Shown here piece by piece: positions 8,183-16,070 of a stretch of 64,000 bases of DNA. Within the stretch, counting starts at the first letter, position 1. Each line of letters opens with the position of its first letter. Source of the DNA: Improbicoccus devescovinae (GTDB lineage: Bacteria; Bacillota; Clostridia; Oscillospirales; Acutalibacteraceae); the NCBI GenBank assembly GCA_036245095.1, contig BSWA01000001.1:1-64000 (forward strand), in the 5' to 3' direction. Both the position numbers and the translations under genes were made by a program. The notes beneath the pieces are model-generated. The model searched no databases and was not told the origin of the DNA. It saw only the letters and a program-made list of their open reading frames with translations.

Positions 8183-9431
8183 TTATTTCATTGATTTAAG
8201 AATGTCAAATTTTGTGTAGACACTATCTAGAGTTTCCGCTTCATTTTGATTTACTTGAGAATTTACAAATTTGATGTCCGCGGGCATCCCTGAATTTAAA
8301 GTTATTGAAATAGCTAATTGCTCTTTTAGCTTTTCCAAGTCACTTTTTCCGTCAGAATTTTTATCTTTTAGCTCACAGTTAACAAAAACTAAAATCGAGT
8401 TAACAAGCTGCTCAACAGAATTAACACGATCAGATTGCAATTTGTTTAAACCGTCAAGAATCGATAAAACAGTTTCAAAATCGCCCAAACGCCACTGATT
8501 ATTCGGATATTCAATAATCAGAATTTCACCTAAAAGATGAGGTTTTGGATAATCATTTAGCAAATCTTTTGTTTCAATTTGCGAATGCGTTCTTTCAGCT
8601 TGATAAATATATTGATAATTTTCATCATAAACCGTATATTTTCTGCCGTTTAAATTGCCATTTCCATCCAAAATGTCACAATAGACGAAGGCCAAAATCG
8701 GTTTATTCCCGACTTCCGTAGAATAAATTACGGATGTAAATTTCGGGTCTAAAACAGGAATTGAAAACGGAATATCTTGGTCGTCTAAATTTGAAGAATC
8801 ATCACTTTTTGCTTTTTCGCTGATGCAGACCAAACGATAACCGCTGCCGCAAATAGATTGCCATTCACCAAGCTGCGTATCTCCGCAAGCTTTGTCGATT
8901 GAATCGGTCATATTATTCAGAAGCTCAACCATTTCGCGGCATTCGGCATCTTTTGAAGCGTACTTGATTGGTTCGCCGAGGAAATACCCATTTGCGTTTC
9001 GGACGATTGAATAAGCATTATTTACCACTATTTGGTTATTGACATCAGGTCGAATCAGTTTTGAACGCTTTAAAATCGGTTGATTTCCGGTGAAATATTT
9101 TTCCAAATATTCGATTTTCGCGGCATTCGGCATCTTTTGAAGCGTACTTGATTGGTTCGCCGAGGAAATACCCATTTGCGTTTCGGACGATTGAATAAGC
9201 ATTATTTACCACTATTTGGTTATTGACATCAGGTCGAATCAGTTTTGAACGCTTTAAAATCGGTTGATTTCCGGTGAAATATTTTTCCAAATATTCGATT
9301 TCACGCCTATTTTTTTCGTGTCTTTGCATGGCGCCGTTTATGATTTTCGGAATTGTTTTTTCGTTAATTTCATGTTCTGAGCTGTAAATTATGCTTCTGC
9401 CGAAAAAGTTTTCCAATCGGTTCACCACCAT
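8183..9431 (-). pseudogene. phage portal protein (SPP1 gp6-like), frameshifted by tandem duplication and 3'-truncated
   Basis: The start is intact (VVNRLENFFGRSIIYSSEHE, then IEYLEKYFTGNQPILKRSKL and IVVNNAYSIVRNANGYFLGE), which is the SPP1-type portal N-terminus. An exact 184-bp tandem duplication (8932-9299) then throws the frame; reading from the second unit gives MVELLNNMTDSIDKACGDTQ and continues to FDILKSMK at 8183. Without the extra copy the reading frame would be continuous. The C-terminal clip and crown domains are missing because the gene ends at the IS junction. Portal proteins form the dodecameric DNA gate of the capsid, so this prophage cannot package DNA. Confidence 0.85.
8932..9299. 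repeat. exact 184-bp tandem direct duplication inside the portal gene
   Basis: Unit 1 (8932-9115) and unit 2 (9116-9299) look identical base for base, starting TTTCGCGGCATTCGG. A short TTT microhomology is present at the junctions. 184 is not a multiple of three, so the duplication is the cause of the frameshift. Identity over the whole unit implies that the event is recent. Confidence 0.92.
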
Positions 9432-9467
9432 AAAATAAAAATAATTAAAGGATAATTAAATAAATAC

Positions 9468-9503
9468 AAAAAAAACCAAACTGCTTTTTTAGCAAATTTG
9501 GTT
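9468..9503 (-). terminator. strong intrinsic terminator upstream of portal gene
   Basis: On the minus strand AACCAAA (9503-9497) pairs with TTTGGTT (9480-9474), with an inner TGC/GCA pairing, and is followed by eight Ts (9475-9468). It stands 37 bp before the portal start and ends the transcript predicted from the promoter at 9616-9644. Confidence 0.75.
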
Positions 9504-9612
9504 CTCGTGGAACTCTCTGAATATCTATTATTTTGAATTTTGAGTAAAATAACCCGAAGCCACAGTATGGAGGATATGCTTTGCATGTTCACATACCCCT
9601 ACCTACACCGGA
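9468..9612 (-). ncRNA. candidate structured small RNA between RecD2 and portal genes
   Basis: The region has its own promoter (9644-9616) and its own strong terminator (9503-9468) and no convincing gene inside. The roughly 140-nt transcript can fold: GTATG pairs with CATAC around an inner ATGC-AAA-GCAT hairpin (9565-9595). A short open frame starting at ATGCAAAGC runs through the terminator and is unlikely to be translated. It could be a phage regulatory RNA or an attenuated leader of the portal gene. I do not recognise an RNA family. Confidence 0.45.
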
Positions 9613-9615
9613 TTC

Positions 9616-9644
9616 AGTTTAGCGTATTACCCAAAAAATTGCAA
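9616..9644 (-). promoter_or_regulatory. promoter for the candidate small RNA
   Basis: Minus strand TTGCAA (9644-9639), 17-bp spacer, TAAACT (9621-9616). Transcription would start near 9610 and run leftwards to the terminator at 9468. Confidence 0.5.
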
Positions 9645-9762
9645 GTGTTTTTTTGAAAAAATAATAAGAACCCTTCATTTCATTAAGCAACCTTGCAATT
9701 TCGCCGCGCAAAGTTGTAAAATTAAAGTTAGATTAAAAAAGTTGATTTTAAGAAGTGATAAT

Positions 9763-11913
9763 TTGGCTGAAAAATTGCGCGGCGTTATCGAAAGAGTTAC
9801 ATATTCTGACGAGAATAACGGTTTCAGAGTTCTGAAAATGCGTTGTAAAGGTTTTTCGGAATTTGTAACAATAGTTGGAAATATAGCTCACATCAGCGTT
9901 GGAACGGTTATGTTGGCGGATGGAAAATGGTCTTCAAATCAAAAATTTGGCAGACAATTTGAAGTTTTAAACTTTGAAGAAGTTCTGCCGGCAAATATTT
10001 TCGGAATTGAAAAATATCTCGGGAGCGGTCTCATAAAGGGAATCGGACCAAAATATGCTAAATTAATCGTTAACCGTTTTGGTACAAAAACACTTGCAAT
10101 AATTGAAAATAGTCCTGAAAAATTAGCTGAAATTTCAAAATTCGGAAAGAAAAGAATCGATTCCGTTAAAAAAGCGTGGGATAACCAAAAAGACATTAAA
10201 AATCTGATGATTTTTCTTCAGGAAGCCGGCGTTTCAACTGCGCTCGGGCATAGAATTTACAAGGTCTGGGGCAAGGAAAGTGTCGAGAAAATTAAAGAAA
10301 ATCCATATGCGCTTGCCGACAGAATAGATAGAATTGGATTCATAACCGCCGATATTATCGCTCGGAAACTTGGTGTTGATAAAGAGTCGCACAACCGCTG
10401 CCGTGCCGGGATTTTCTATGTTTTAAATTATTTAGCCGACAAAGAAGGCCATTGCTTTGTGCCGTCCGACAAACTTGTGAAAAAATGTTCAGAAATGCTT
10501 GAAATCAAGGATACCAAAATAATCATAAGTTGTGACGACATGCTGAAAAATAAAGAATTATTTTTAGAAGGCGATAAGAAAATTTATCTCCCGGCATTTT
10601 TCTTTTCTGAAATCGGTTTAACGCGAAGAATTAAAAAAATTTTATATCAAAAAAACGAAGAAAAATTAAGTGACACGGATTTTGAAAATCAACTTGAAAA
10701 TTTACAGAATAAAAACGATATCAAATATGATGAATTTCAAATTGAAGCAATAAAAACTGCGGCAAATTCTAAGTTTTCAATTATAACAGGCGGCGCGGGA
10801 GTCGGAAAAACCACAATTACAAAGGCGATTATCGAGATTTTTAAGAAACAAAATAAGAAAATTTTGCTTGCCGCTCCAACCGGGAGAGCTGCAAAAAAAA
10901 TGAGCGAAACTTGTGGTTTTGAATCTAAAACAATACATAGATTACTCGGTCACAGCCCTAATGGAGGCTTCGAAAAGAATGAAGAAAATAAACTAAACGG
11001 TAATATTTTAATCGTTGACGAAACCTCGATGATCGACCTGATTTTGATGTATAACCTTATGAAAGCCGTTCCTGACGAAATGAACGTGATTCTAATTGGA
11101 GATATAAATCAGCTTCCCTCGATCGGAGCCGGAAATGTTTTGAAAGATATAATTGAATCTAAAATTATTCCCGTTATTAAACTTACAAAAATTTACAGAC
11201 AATCATTAAAAAGTAATATTATTATGAATTCCCATAAGATTAATAACGGCGAAATGCCGGATTTGAAAAGCGCTTTTGATTCAGATTTCTTTTTTATTGA
11301 AAACAATAATGCTGACGAAATAACTAAATCAGTATCAGATTTATGTGCGAGAAGACTTCCGAATTATTATAAAGTTAATCCAATTTCAGATATCCAAGTT
11401 TTGACTCCGATTCGAAAAACTCAGCTTGGAGCCGATAACTTAAACAAGATTTTACAAGCAAAATTAAATAAAAATACTTTTTGTCTTCGTCACGGCACAA
11501 ATGAATTTCGTCTTGGCGACAAAGTTATGCAAGTAAAAAACAATTACAGAAAAGATATTTTTAACGGCGATATCGGAATTGTCAGCGAAATTAACTTAAA
11601 TGATAATTTTTTGAAAGTGAATTTTGACGAGACACATATTAGTTATGATATTTCCGAGCTTGAAGAACTAACGCTCGCTTACACTTGCACGATTCATAAA
11701 TCTCAAGGCGGGCAGTATCCGATCATCGTGATTTTACTGCCGTTTAATCCAAAAATTCTTGAAAGGAATTTGCTTTATACGGCAGTCACAAGATCTGAAA
11801 AAATCTGTATATTAATAGGTGAAAGACGGGCGGTAAAATATGCCGTTCAAAATAATTCTGCGTACAAAAGATATACTTTGTTGGAAGAAAGACTAAGAAA
11901 ATTAAACAACTAA
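9763..11913 (+). CDS. RecD2-like ATP-dependent DNA helicase (SF1B)
   Basis: About 716 residues, the normal length for RecD2. The N-terminal OB-like domain (LRGVIERVTYSDENNGFRVL) is followed by helix-hairpin-helix repeats (GIGPKYAKLIVNRFG, IDRIGFITADIIARKLGV). The helicase core has Walker A GGAGVGKTT, motif Ia AAPTGRAAKKM, Walker B VDETSMIDL, motif III GDINQLPSIGAG, motif IV IYRQS, motif V HKSQGGQYP and motif VI TAVTRSEKICIL. It unwinds DNA 5'-3' in repair or recombination. I prefer the TTG at 9763, preceded by AGAAGTG; TTG at 9742 is the alternative. It is inserted on the opposite strand between terL and portal, overlapping the terL stop by 4 bp tail to tail, so it is cargo rather than part of the packaging operon. 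It appears intact. Confidence 0.9.
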   Translation: MAEKLRGVIERVTYSDENNGFRVLKMRCKGFSEFVTIVGNIAHISVGTVMLADGKWSSNQKFGRQFEVLNFEEVLPANIFGIEKYLGSGLIKGIGPKYAKLIVNRFGTKTLAIIENSPEKLAEISKFGKKRIDSVKKAWDNQKDIKNLMIFLQEAGVSTALGHRIYKVWGKESVEKIKENPYALADRIDRIGFITADIIARKLGVDKESHNRCRAGIFYVLNYLADKEGHCFVPSDKLVKKCSEMLEIKDTKIIISCDDMLKNKELFLEGDKKIYLPAFFFSEIGLTRRIKKILYQKNEEKLSDTDFENQLENLQNKNDIKYDEFQIEAIKTAANSKFSIITGGAGVGKTTITKAIIEIFKKQNKKILLAAPTGRAAKKMSETCGFESKTIHRLLGHSPNGGFEKNEENKLNGNILIVDETSMIDLILMYNLMKAVPDEMNVILIGDINQLPSIGAGNVLKDIIESKIIPVIKLTKIYRQSLKSNIIMNSHKINNGEMPDLKSAFDSDFFFIENNNADEITKSVSDLCARRLPNYYKVNPISDIQVLTPIRKTQLGADNLNKILQAKLNKNTFCLRHGTNEFRLGDKVMQVKNNYRKDIFNGDIGIVSEINLNDNFLKVNFDETHISYDISELEELTLAYTCTIHKSQGGQYPIIVILLPFNPKILERNLLYTAVTRSEKICILIGERRAVKYAVQNNSAYKRYTLLEERLRKLNN

Positions 11914-13575
11914 AAAGGCAGCACCTTTCTGTCAATAATTTTAATTGAAAGCGCAGACAAATCTTTGACTAATTGCGCAAGCATTGCCACCGCGTCAGGC
12001 GCGTCGTCATGTTTTACTTTGCCCGAAACCGTAAAACTCAGCAAATTATTTATAAATCTCTTGTACTCGGCATTTTGCTTTGATTTATGCAGAAATATAA
12101 AATGCTTCTTTGCATAATCACTTTCCGTAACAATCTTCGTGATTTTATTAGAAGACGTGAAAAATGTTCGAATTGAAGTATTTCCGCCATTTTTCCTGAT
12201 TTGCTCGTCAACATCTTTTGCGTAATAATCGCCGCCGTTATTGGATTCAACGTCCATTCGCGAAACTTTATGTTTAATGCAAAGATTGGCGACCAAAGGC
12301 TTTGTAATTTCAGGCAAACCGTTGTTAAAGATAACTTCAGGAATATAAACAGAATTTCCGAAAATATATCCGACAGGCGCACAAACATAATCTTTGCCTT
12401 GACCCTTACTGTCGCAAACCGCAACAACCGCGTCAGGTCTTTCTTTGGGAAGCTCGAAAAAATATTGAAGTTCATCTTCAGAATAAAGCAATCCCTCGCG
12501 TTCAACGGGTTCCTGCATATATATTGAACGCCAAGAAATGTCGTCCATATTTTCTTTGAGATTAAGAAAATATTCGGTAGAAAAGCCTACGCCAAAATCA
12601 TAATTAAAGTTTGAATTACCGTTAATATTAAGCGCAGGCAGTTTTACAAATTTTGATTTTGGGTCGTCAAACTATCTTTGTTCTAAGCGTCCAATCGGAT
12701 CATGAATACTCCAACGCGTGCCGATCAGCAGCATTTTACAATTTTGTTTTATTCTTGACATAAAATCATTTGAAAACTTGGTCCACAAAATATCCATCCT
12801 GTTGTGATTCAGAGCTTCATCCGAGCCTGAAACGAGATCATCCGCATAAGCTAAAATTTCACAGCGTATTGCACCTGTCAGTCCGCTGTCAATCGAGCGG
12901 CAAGTTAATGTCTTAAAACGCTTGATTTGCTTTAAATCTATTGTTTCATCTTTTGAATTCGTTGCAACAAGCGGAGAATTAGGAAAGATTTCGTAAAATT
13001 TATATTCCTGATCTTTTATCAGCTGCAGCGCGTCATCGAAAAATGAGCGTGTCAATTTGTCTGCATAAGCCGTTGCAAGGCTCGGTTTCAGAGGTTCTTT
13101 TGCCCATAAGCCAAGTGATGTAGAAAATCCCGAGTGTCGATTTCCCCGTCCCCGGAGGCATTGAAAGTGCCAATCTGTCGAGTTTGCCGTCTGCCAAATT
13201 TTGAAGACAGATGACGACTTCTCTCAAAATCTTGATTCTCGGCTGATAAAATCTTTTTTCCGGATCACGATCTTTTTCCATGTAAATTAGGTATGAATGA
13301 AAATCATACGGAGCTGCGAATAAAAAAGTCTGCCAATATTTGCCGAGCAAATTTTTTTGTTCTTTTGCTGATAAATTGCCGTTTTCAAATACTTTGTTCA
13401 GTTTTTTACGGAATTCTAAATTAATTCCCAAAGCATGAGAAAAATCATTCTCTCTTGTATATAAAGTACGCAGAGCTTCGCATTTTTTAAGAAAAATTTC
13501 ATCAGTTAAATTTTTATTTTTGAAACTTTTAATAAGTTTTTTGATTAAACTTTTGTTTTCCAAAAAAGCCACCAA
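11910..13575 (-). pseudogene. large terminase subunit (terL), broken into three frames
   Basis: Reading right to left: the N-terminal helices and ATPase Walker A (LALSMPPGTGKSTLGIFYIT) lie in the first frame, ending at a frameshift near 13115. The next frame carries LTRSFFDDALQLIKDQEYKF, ILAYADDLVSGSDEALNHNR (Walker B/coupling region) and LLIGTRWSIHDPIGRLEQR, then an in-frame TAG at 12674-12672. The same frame continues through NMDDISWRSIYMQEPVEREG into the RNase-H-like nuclease domain with AVCDSKGQGKDY, MDVESNNGGDYYAKDV and KHDDAPDAVAMLAQL (the acidic metal ligands). The motor that packages phage DNA is therefore lost. A terminator hairpin lies at the very start of the gene. Confidence 0.88.
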
Positions 13576-13593
13576 CTTTTGTAGTTTGTGGCT
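13562..13593 (-). terminator. intrinsic terminator at the 5' edge of terL
   Basis: On the minus strand AGCCACAAAC (13593-13584) pairs with GTTGGTGGCT (13576-13567), with one mismatch, and is followed by six Ts. It overlaps the first codons of the longest terL frame (GTG 13575), so the real terL start may be the TTG near 13563, or the hairpin ends upstream transcription. Confidence 0.55.
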
Positions 13594-13615
13594 TTCGGGA
13601 AGCTCAATTTAGTTT

Positions 13616-14310
13616 TTATTTTTTTAATTTTGGCAAATATTCTTTATCTTCCGGCGAAACTCTGAAAGATTCCCTGCATTTTTGAATCGCCTTATTTTGA
13701 GTAAATTTATCGAGAATTCTTGTTTCAAGTTTTGCAAGTGTTTCATCTCGAAACTTTGTAAAACATTCCGAAATTGCCCATGCAACAGCCATTTTCGCAT
13801 AATAACCTTCATGATTTATTTCAGAAATTTTATCCAAATATTGATTTATAAAATTTTGAACCACAAAATTTTTCATTCCCAAAACAACTGCATATCGAAT
13901 GAAAAATTCTTTCTCGCTTACAAAATACGATATCAAAAAATTCCATAAAATCTTCCTTTCGTTTGATTTGACGAAAAAAAAACGGAAGAATCACAAATCG
14001 CCCAATTATCAATCAGCGGGATGAATTTTTTTACATATTTCAACTTTTCTTCAAGTGGTAAACCAAGATTTGCGGTAACAAATCCGCAAAGCTGAACTTA
14101 TTCAAAATTTCTATTTTTGCATAAATTTAAAAAACCAATTGGATCATTTTTTAAAATTTCTTTCGCAATTTTTCTAATAATCGGAGTTCGAATTCCGTAA
14201 GTCATTTTTATTTCGGGCAAAAGTTTTTCACTGAATTTCTTGTATTTTTCATCTGAAAATTTAACGAATTGCTCTAAAATTTTCTCATAATATTTTTCGT
14301 TAAATGCCAT
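13616..14310 (-). pseudogene. AlkD-like DNA alkylation repair protein, broken
   Basis: The start (NEKYYEKILEQFVKFSDEKY, then FSEKLLPEIKMTYGIRTPII, KIAKEI) is the N-terminal HEAT-repeat part of AlkD-type DNA glycosylases. A stop after NRNFE (14098) and at least one frameshift near 13970 interrupt it. The intervening bases still read FVTANLGLPLEEKLKYVKKF and IPLIDNWAICDSSVFF, the conserved D-N-W-A-x-C-D block. The last part (MISYFVSEKEFFIRYAVVLG to EDKEYLPKLKK) completes the HEAT repeats. AlkD removes alkylated purines. It overlaps the end of the repressor gene upstream by 11 bp and is probably co-transcribed with it. Confidence 0.82.
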
Positions 14311-14587
14311 TTAATTCCTTATTCTCCTCAACTTCTCTGTCATAAAACATACACTTTTCAGCGTGAATACACTTGCTTCGGCTTCTTCCCAACGACTCTT
14401 CAATAATGTCAAAAATCGAGCAATCAAGCCCTTCTGCAAGTTTTTGAAGTGTCGGAATCGTGGGCATTCCTTTGTCCGTTTCATAAAATGTAATCTTTGA
14501 ACCCGGAATTCCGCATTTTTCTGAAACTTGCTTAATTGCCAAGTTTTTGTTTTTTCTGATTTCTTTGATTTTTTCTCCGATTGTCAT
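14300..14587 (-). CDS. XRE-family (Cro/CI-type) transcriptional repressor
   Basis: 95 residues. Residues 3-58 form a HTH_3 domain: IGEKIKEIRKNKNLAIKQVS, ITFYETDKGMPTIPTLQKLA. The C-terminal 35 residues (CIHAEKCMFYDREVEENKEL) have two cysteines six residues apart and no protease-type cleavage domain, so it is not a LexA-like CI. It is a phage or toxin-cassette repressor candidate. A consensus promoter lies about 85 bp upstream and a perfect 9-bp inverted repeat between that promoter and the divergent genes is a likely binding site. Confidence 0.82.
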   Translation of the reverse strand: MTIGEKIKEIRKNKNLAIKQVSEKCGIPGSKITFYETDKGMPTIPTLQKLAEGLDCSIFDIIEESLGRSRSKCIHAEKCMFYDREVEENKELNGI

Positions 14588-14671
14588 TTGAAAATCTGCC
14601 TCCGCTTCGTTTCAAAACTGCACTTGGTCTCTTTCGGAAACTTCGTGCTTCTCAAAATTTTATTTGAAAAT

Positions 14672-14700
14672 ATCATAGCAATGTATAACTTTTTTGTCAA
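14672..14700 (-). promoter_or_regulatory. consensus promoter of the XRE repressor gene
   Basis: Minus strand TTGACA (14700-14695), 17-bp spacer, TATGAT (14677-14672). Near-perfect sigma-A promoter reading towards the repressor. Confidence 0.7.
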
Positions 14701-14719
14701 TATATGAATTGTAAAAAAT

Positions 14720-14742
14720 ATCTAAATAATAACTATTTAGAT
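14720..14742. promoter_or_regulatory. perfect 9-bp inverted repeat, candidate operator
   Basis: ATCTAAATA (14720-14728), 5-bp spacer, TATTTAGAT (14734-14742). It sits 20 bp upstream of the -35 box of the repressor promoter, in the divergent intergenic region. The dyad symmetry and spacing fit a dimeric HTH repressor site. Confidence 0.5.
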
Positions 14743-14862
14743 ATAATATGCCGTTTGATTTTTGAGGGTACTGATTGAGGTTACTTGTTCTTATAGTGTG
14801 TAAACATAGGGGTTATCGGGTATTTTGCAAAAAGTATTTCTGAAAAAGTTTTCAAAAAGACC

Positions 14863-14892
14863 TTGACGAATTAATCTATTTAGTCATATAAT
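14863..14892 (+). promoter_or_regulatory. promoter of the 26-residue peptide gene
   Basis: TTGACG (14863-14868), 18-bp spacer, TATAAT (14887-14892), followed 38 bp later by the start codon. This is one of the strongest promoter matches in the window. Confidence 0.65.
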
Positions 14893-14930
14893 AAAAACAG
14901 TTAGAATTACTCAAAAGTAACTTAGAGGTG

Positions 14931-15011
14931 ATGGATTTGATTATCTTGATTTTACTTGCAGGGTTGGTGTTCAAAACACTTGCTAAACTCTTGAAAAATT
15001 ACAATTCATGA
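14931..15011 (+). CDS. 26-residue hydrophobic peptide, type I toxin-like
   Basis: The frame ATG GAT TTG ATT ATC to TGA encodes 26 residues beginning MDLIILILLAGLVFKTLAKL and ending in a polar tail (KNYNS). Residues 3-14 are purely hydrophobic and lysines at 15, 19 and 22 make the second half amphipathic. This is the architecture of Fst/TxpA/Ldr-type membrane toxins and of the holin-like toxin peptides of Firmicutes. Support for expression: a consensus promoter, TTAGAGGTG immediately before the ATG, and a GCCC/GGGC terminator 93 bp after the stop. A type I system needs an antisense RNA; I see no decisive antisense promoter. It may be cargo of the resolvase element downstream. Confidence 0.55.
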   Translation: MDLIILILLAGLVFKTLAKLLKNYNS

Positions 15012-15103
15012 AACTGAAAGATTCTCGCCGATAAGCAAAGGTTCTTACAAAAAAAATAAGGCCCTATATAGTTGCTTAATTTAATAAATTGAAAGTCAAT
15101 AAA

Positions 15104-15126
15104 GCCCTCTAAGTTGGGCAATTTTT
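15104..15126 (+). terminator. short terminator after the toxin-like gene
   Basis: GCCC (15104-15107), 8-nt loop, GGGC (15116-15119), then AATTTTT. Modest stem, but placed as expected for the short transcript. Confidence 0.4.
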
Positions 15127-15279
15127 AGAAAAGCGATGTTTATTTGAAGCATACCGTAATACAACGCCGAAAAACGGCAAAAAAGTGTTTGTTTAGGATT
15201 GTTTTTCGATTTTTCGGACAACGTTTGTTGAAGTCTTAAAGTCTAAATAAACGAGATAAAAATTAAGGTGGTGAAAATA

Positions 15280-15849
15280 ATGGCAAATATAGGTTATATA
15301 AGGGTTTCGAGCAAAGAGCAAAACGAAGCAAGACAACTTGAAGCACTGAAAAATTATAAAATTGATAAATTTTTTGTTGAGAAAAAGAGCGCTAAAAATA
15401 TGAGCGAGCGTCCCGGGTTCAATGAAATGATGGAGTACGTTCGTGAAGGCGACACAATTTACATCATGGATTTTAGCCGAATCAGCCGTTCTACCGCAGA
15501 TTTGCTAAATATCATTGATACGCTTAAGGCAAAAGGCGTAAGCTTGATAAGTTTAAAGGAAAACCTTGACACAAATACGGCAACGGGAAAATTGATGATA
15601 ACGATGATAGCAGCTATCAATGAATTTGAACGCTTAAATATGCTGGAACGCCAGCGCGAGGGTATTTCGATAGCTAAGAAACTTGGCAAATATAAAGGTA
15701 GAAAAAGAATTGAAAAACCAAAGAATTTTAATGAAATTGCAAACCTTTATTTTCGAAAAGAATTAACGGCAAGCGAAGCAATGACTAAGCTAAATCTGAA
15801 GAAGAATGCTTTTTATAATTTTTTAAAGTGTTCTGCGAGAGCGTCCTAG
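15280..15849 (+). CDS. small serine resolvase/invertase
   Basis: 189 residues. N-terminal catalytic domain with the nucleophile serine in IGYIRVSSKEQNEARQLEAL, ERPGFNEMMEYVREGDTIYI, DFSRISRSTADLLNII and TATGKLMITMIAAINEFER, all resolvase signatures. After KYKGRKR comes a short HTH (FNEIANLYFRKELTASEAMT) with a curtailed recognition helix. The ATG at 15280 is placed 8 bases after AAGGTGG; the upstream GTGs overlap that site. Such enzymes resolve cointegrates or invert DNA. The gene looks intact and unlike its neighbours is not decayed. A set of four imperfect repeats begins inside its stop codon and continues downstream. Confidence 0.9.
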   Translation: MANIGYIRVSSKEQNEARQLEALKNYKIDKFFVEKKSAKNMSERPGFNEMMEYVREGDTIYIMDFSRISRSTADLLNIIDTLKAKGVSLISLKENLDTNTATGKLMITMIAAINEFERLNMLERQREGISIAKKLGKYKGRKRIEKPKNFNEIANLYFRKELTASEAMTKLNLKKNAFYNFLKCSARAS

Positions 15850-15960
15850 AAGATGTTTTGAAAAACGAAGCATACTAAAATTAGTTTTTGTAAGTGAAAT
15901 GAAGTGTCCTAGGAGCGGTTTTGATAACTAAACGAGGCATCCTAGGATTTATCACGTTTT
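15838..15960. repeat. four imperfect ~33-bp repeats with CCTAGG cores behind the resolvase
   Basis: Units centred on GCGTCCTAGAAG (15841), GCATACTAAAA (15870), GTGTCCTAGGAG (15905) and GCATCCTAGGAT (15938) are spaced about 29-35 bp apart, each preceded by an ACGA/TGAA element and followed by TTTTG or ACGTTTT. The first overlaps the resolvase stop. The periodicity of about three helical turns suggests protein binding sites, perhaps subsites for the resolvase. Confidence 0.5.
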
Positions 15961-16070
15961 ATTAAAATAAAATTTTAGTTTTTTATCAATGTAAACGGCC
16001 TGTTTTTTAACATTATTTCATTATAAAATAAAATTGGCAGAAAAAATAATAGAAAAATGGAGAGAATTGC

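Larger units (their letters stand above)
14588..15279. other. regulatory region between repressor and resolvase
   Basis: This 690-bp stretch has no long reading frame. It holds the repressor promoter, the dyad operator, a GGTTACTTGTTCTTAT motif at 14783-14798 that recurs at 23758, a plus-strand promoter, the 26-residue toxin-like gene, its terminator, and a GCCG-AAAAA-CGGC hairpin near 15171-15183 in the resolvase leader. Confidence 0.6.

Noticed and set aside
9468..9570. Minus-strand open frame starting ATGCAAAGC, about 53 codons
   Set aside because: It runs straight through the strong terminator hairpin and into the portal gene start region, has no ribosome site, and its composition is low complexity.
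15171..15183. GCCG-AAAAA-CGGC as a terminator
   Set aside because: It is followed by As on the plus strand; on the minus strand the Ts come before, not after, the stem.
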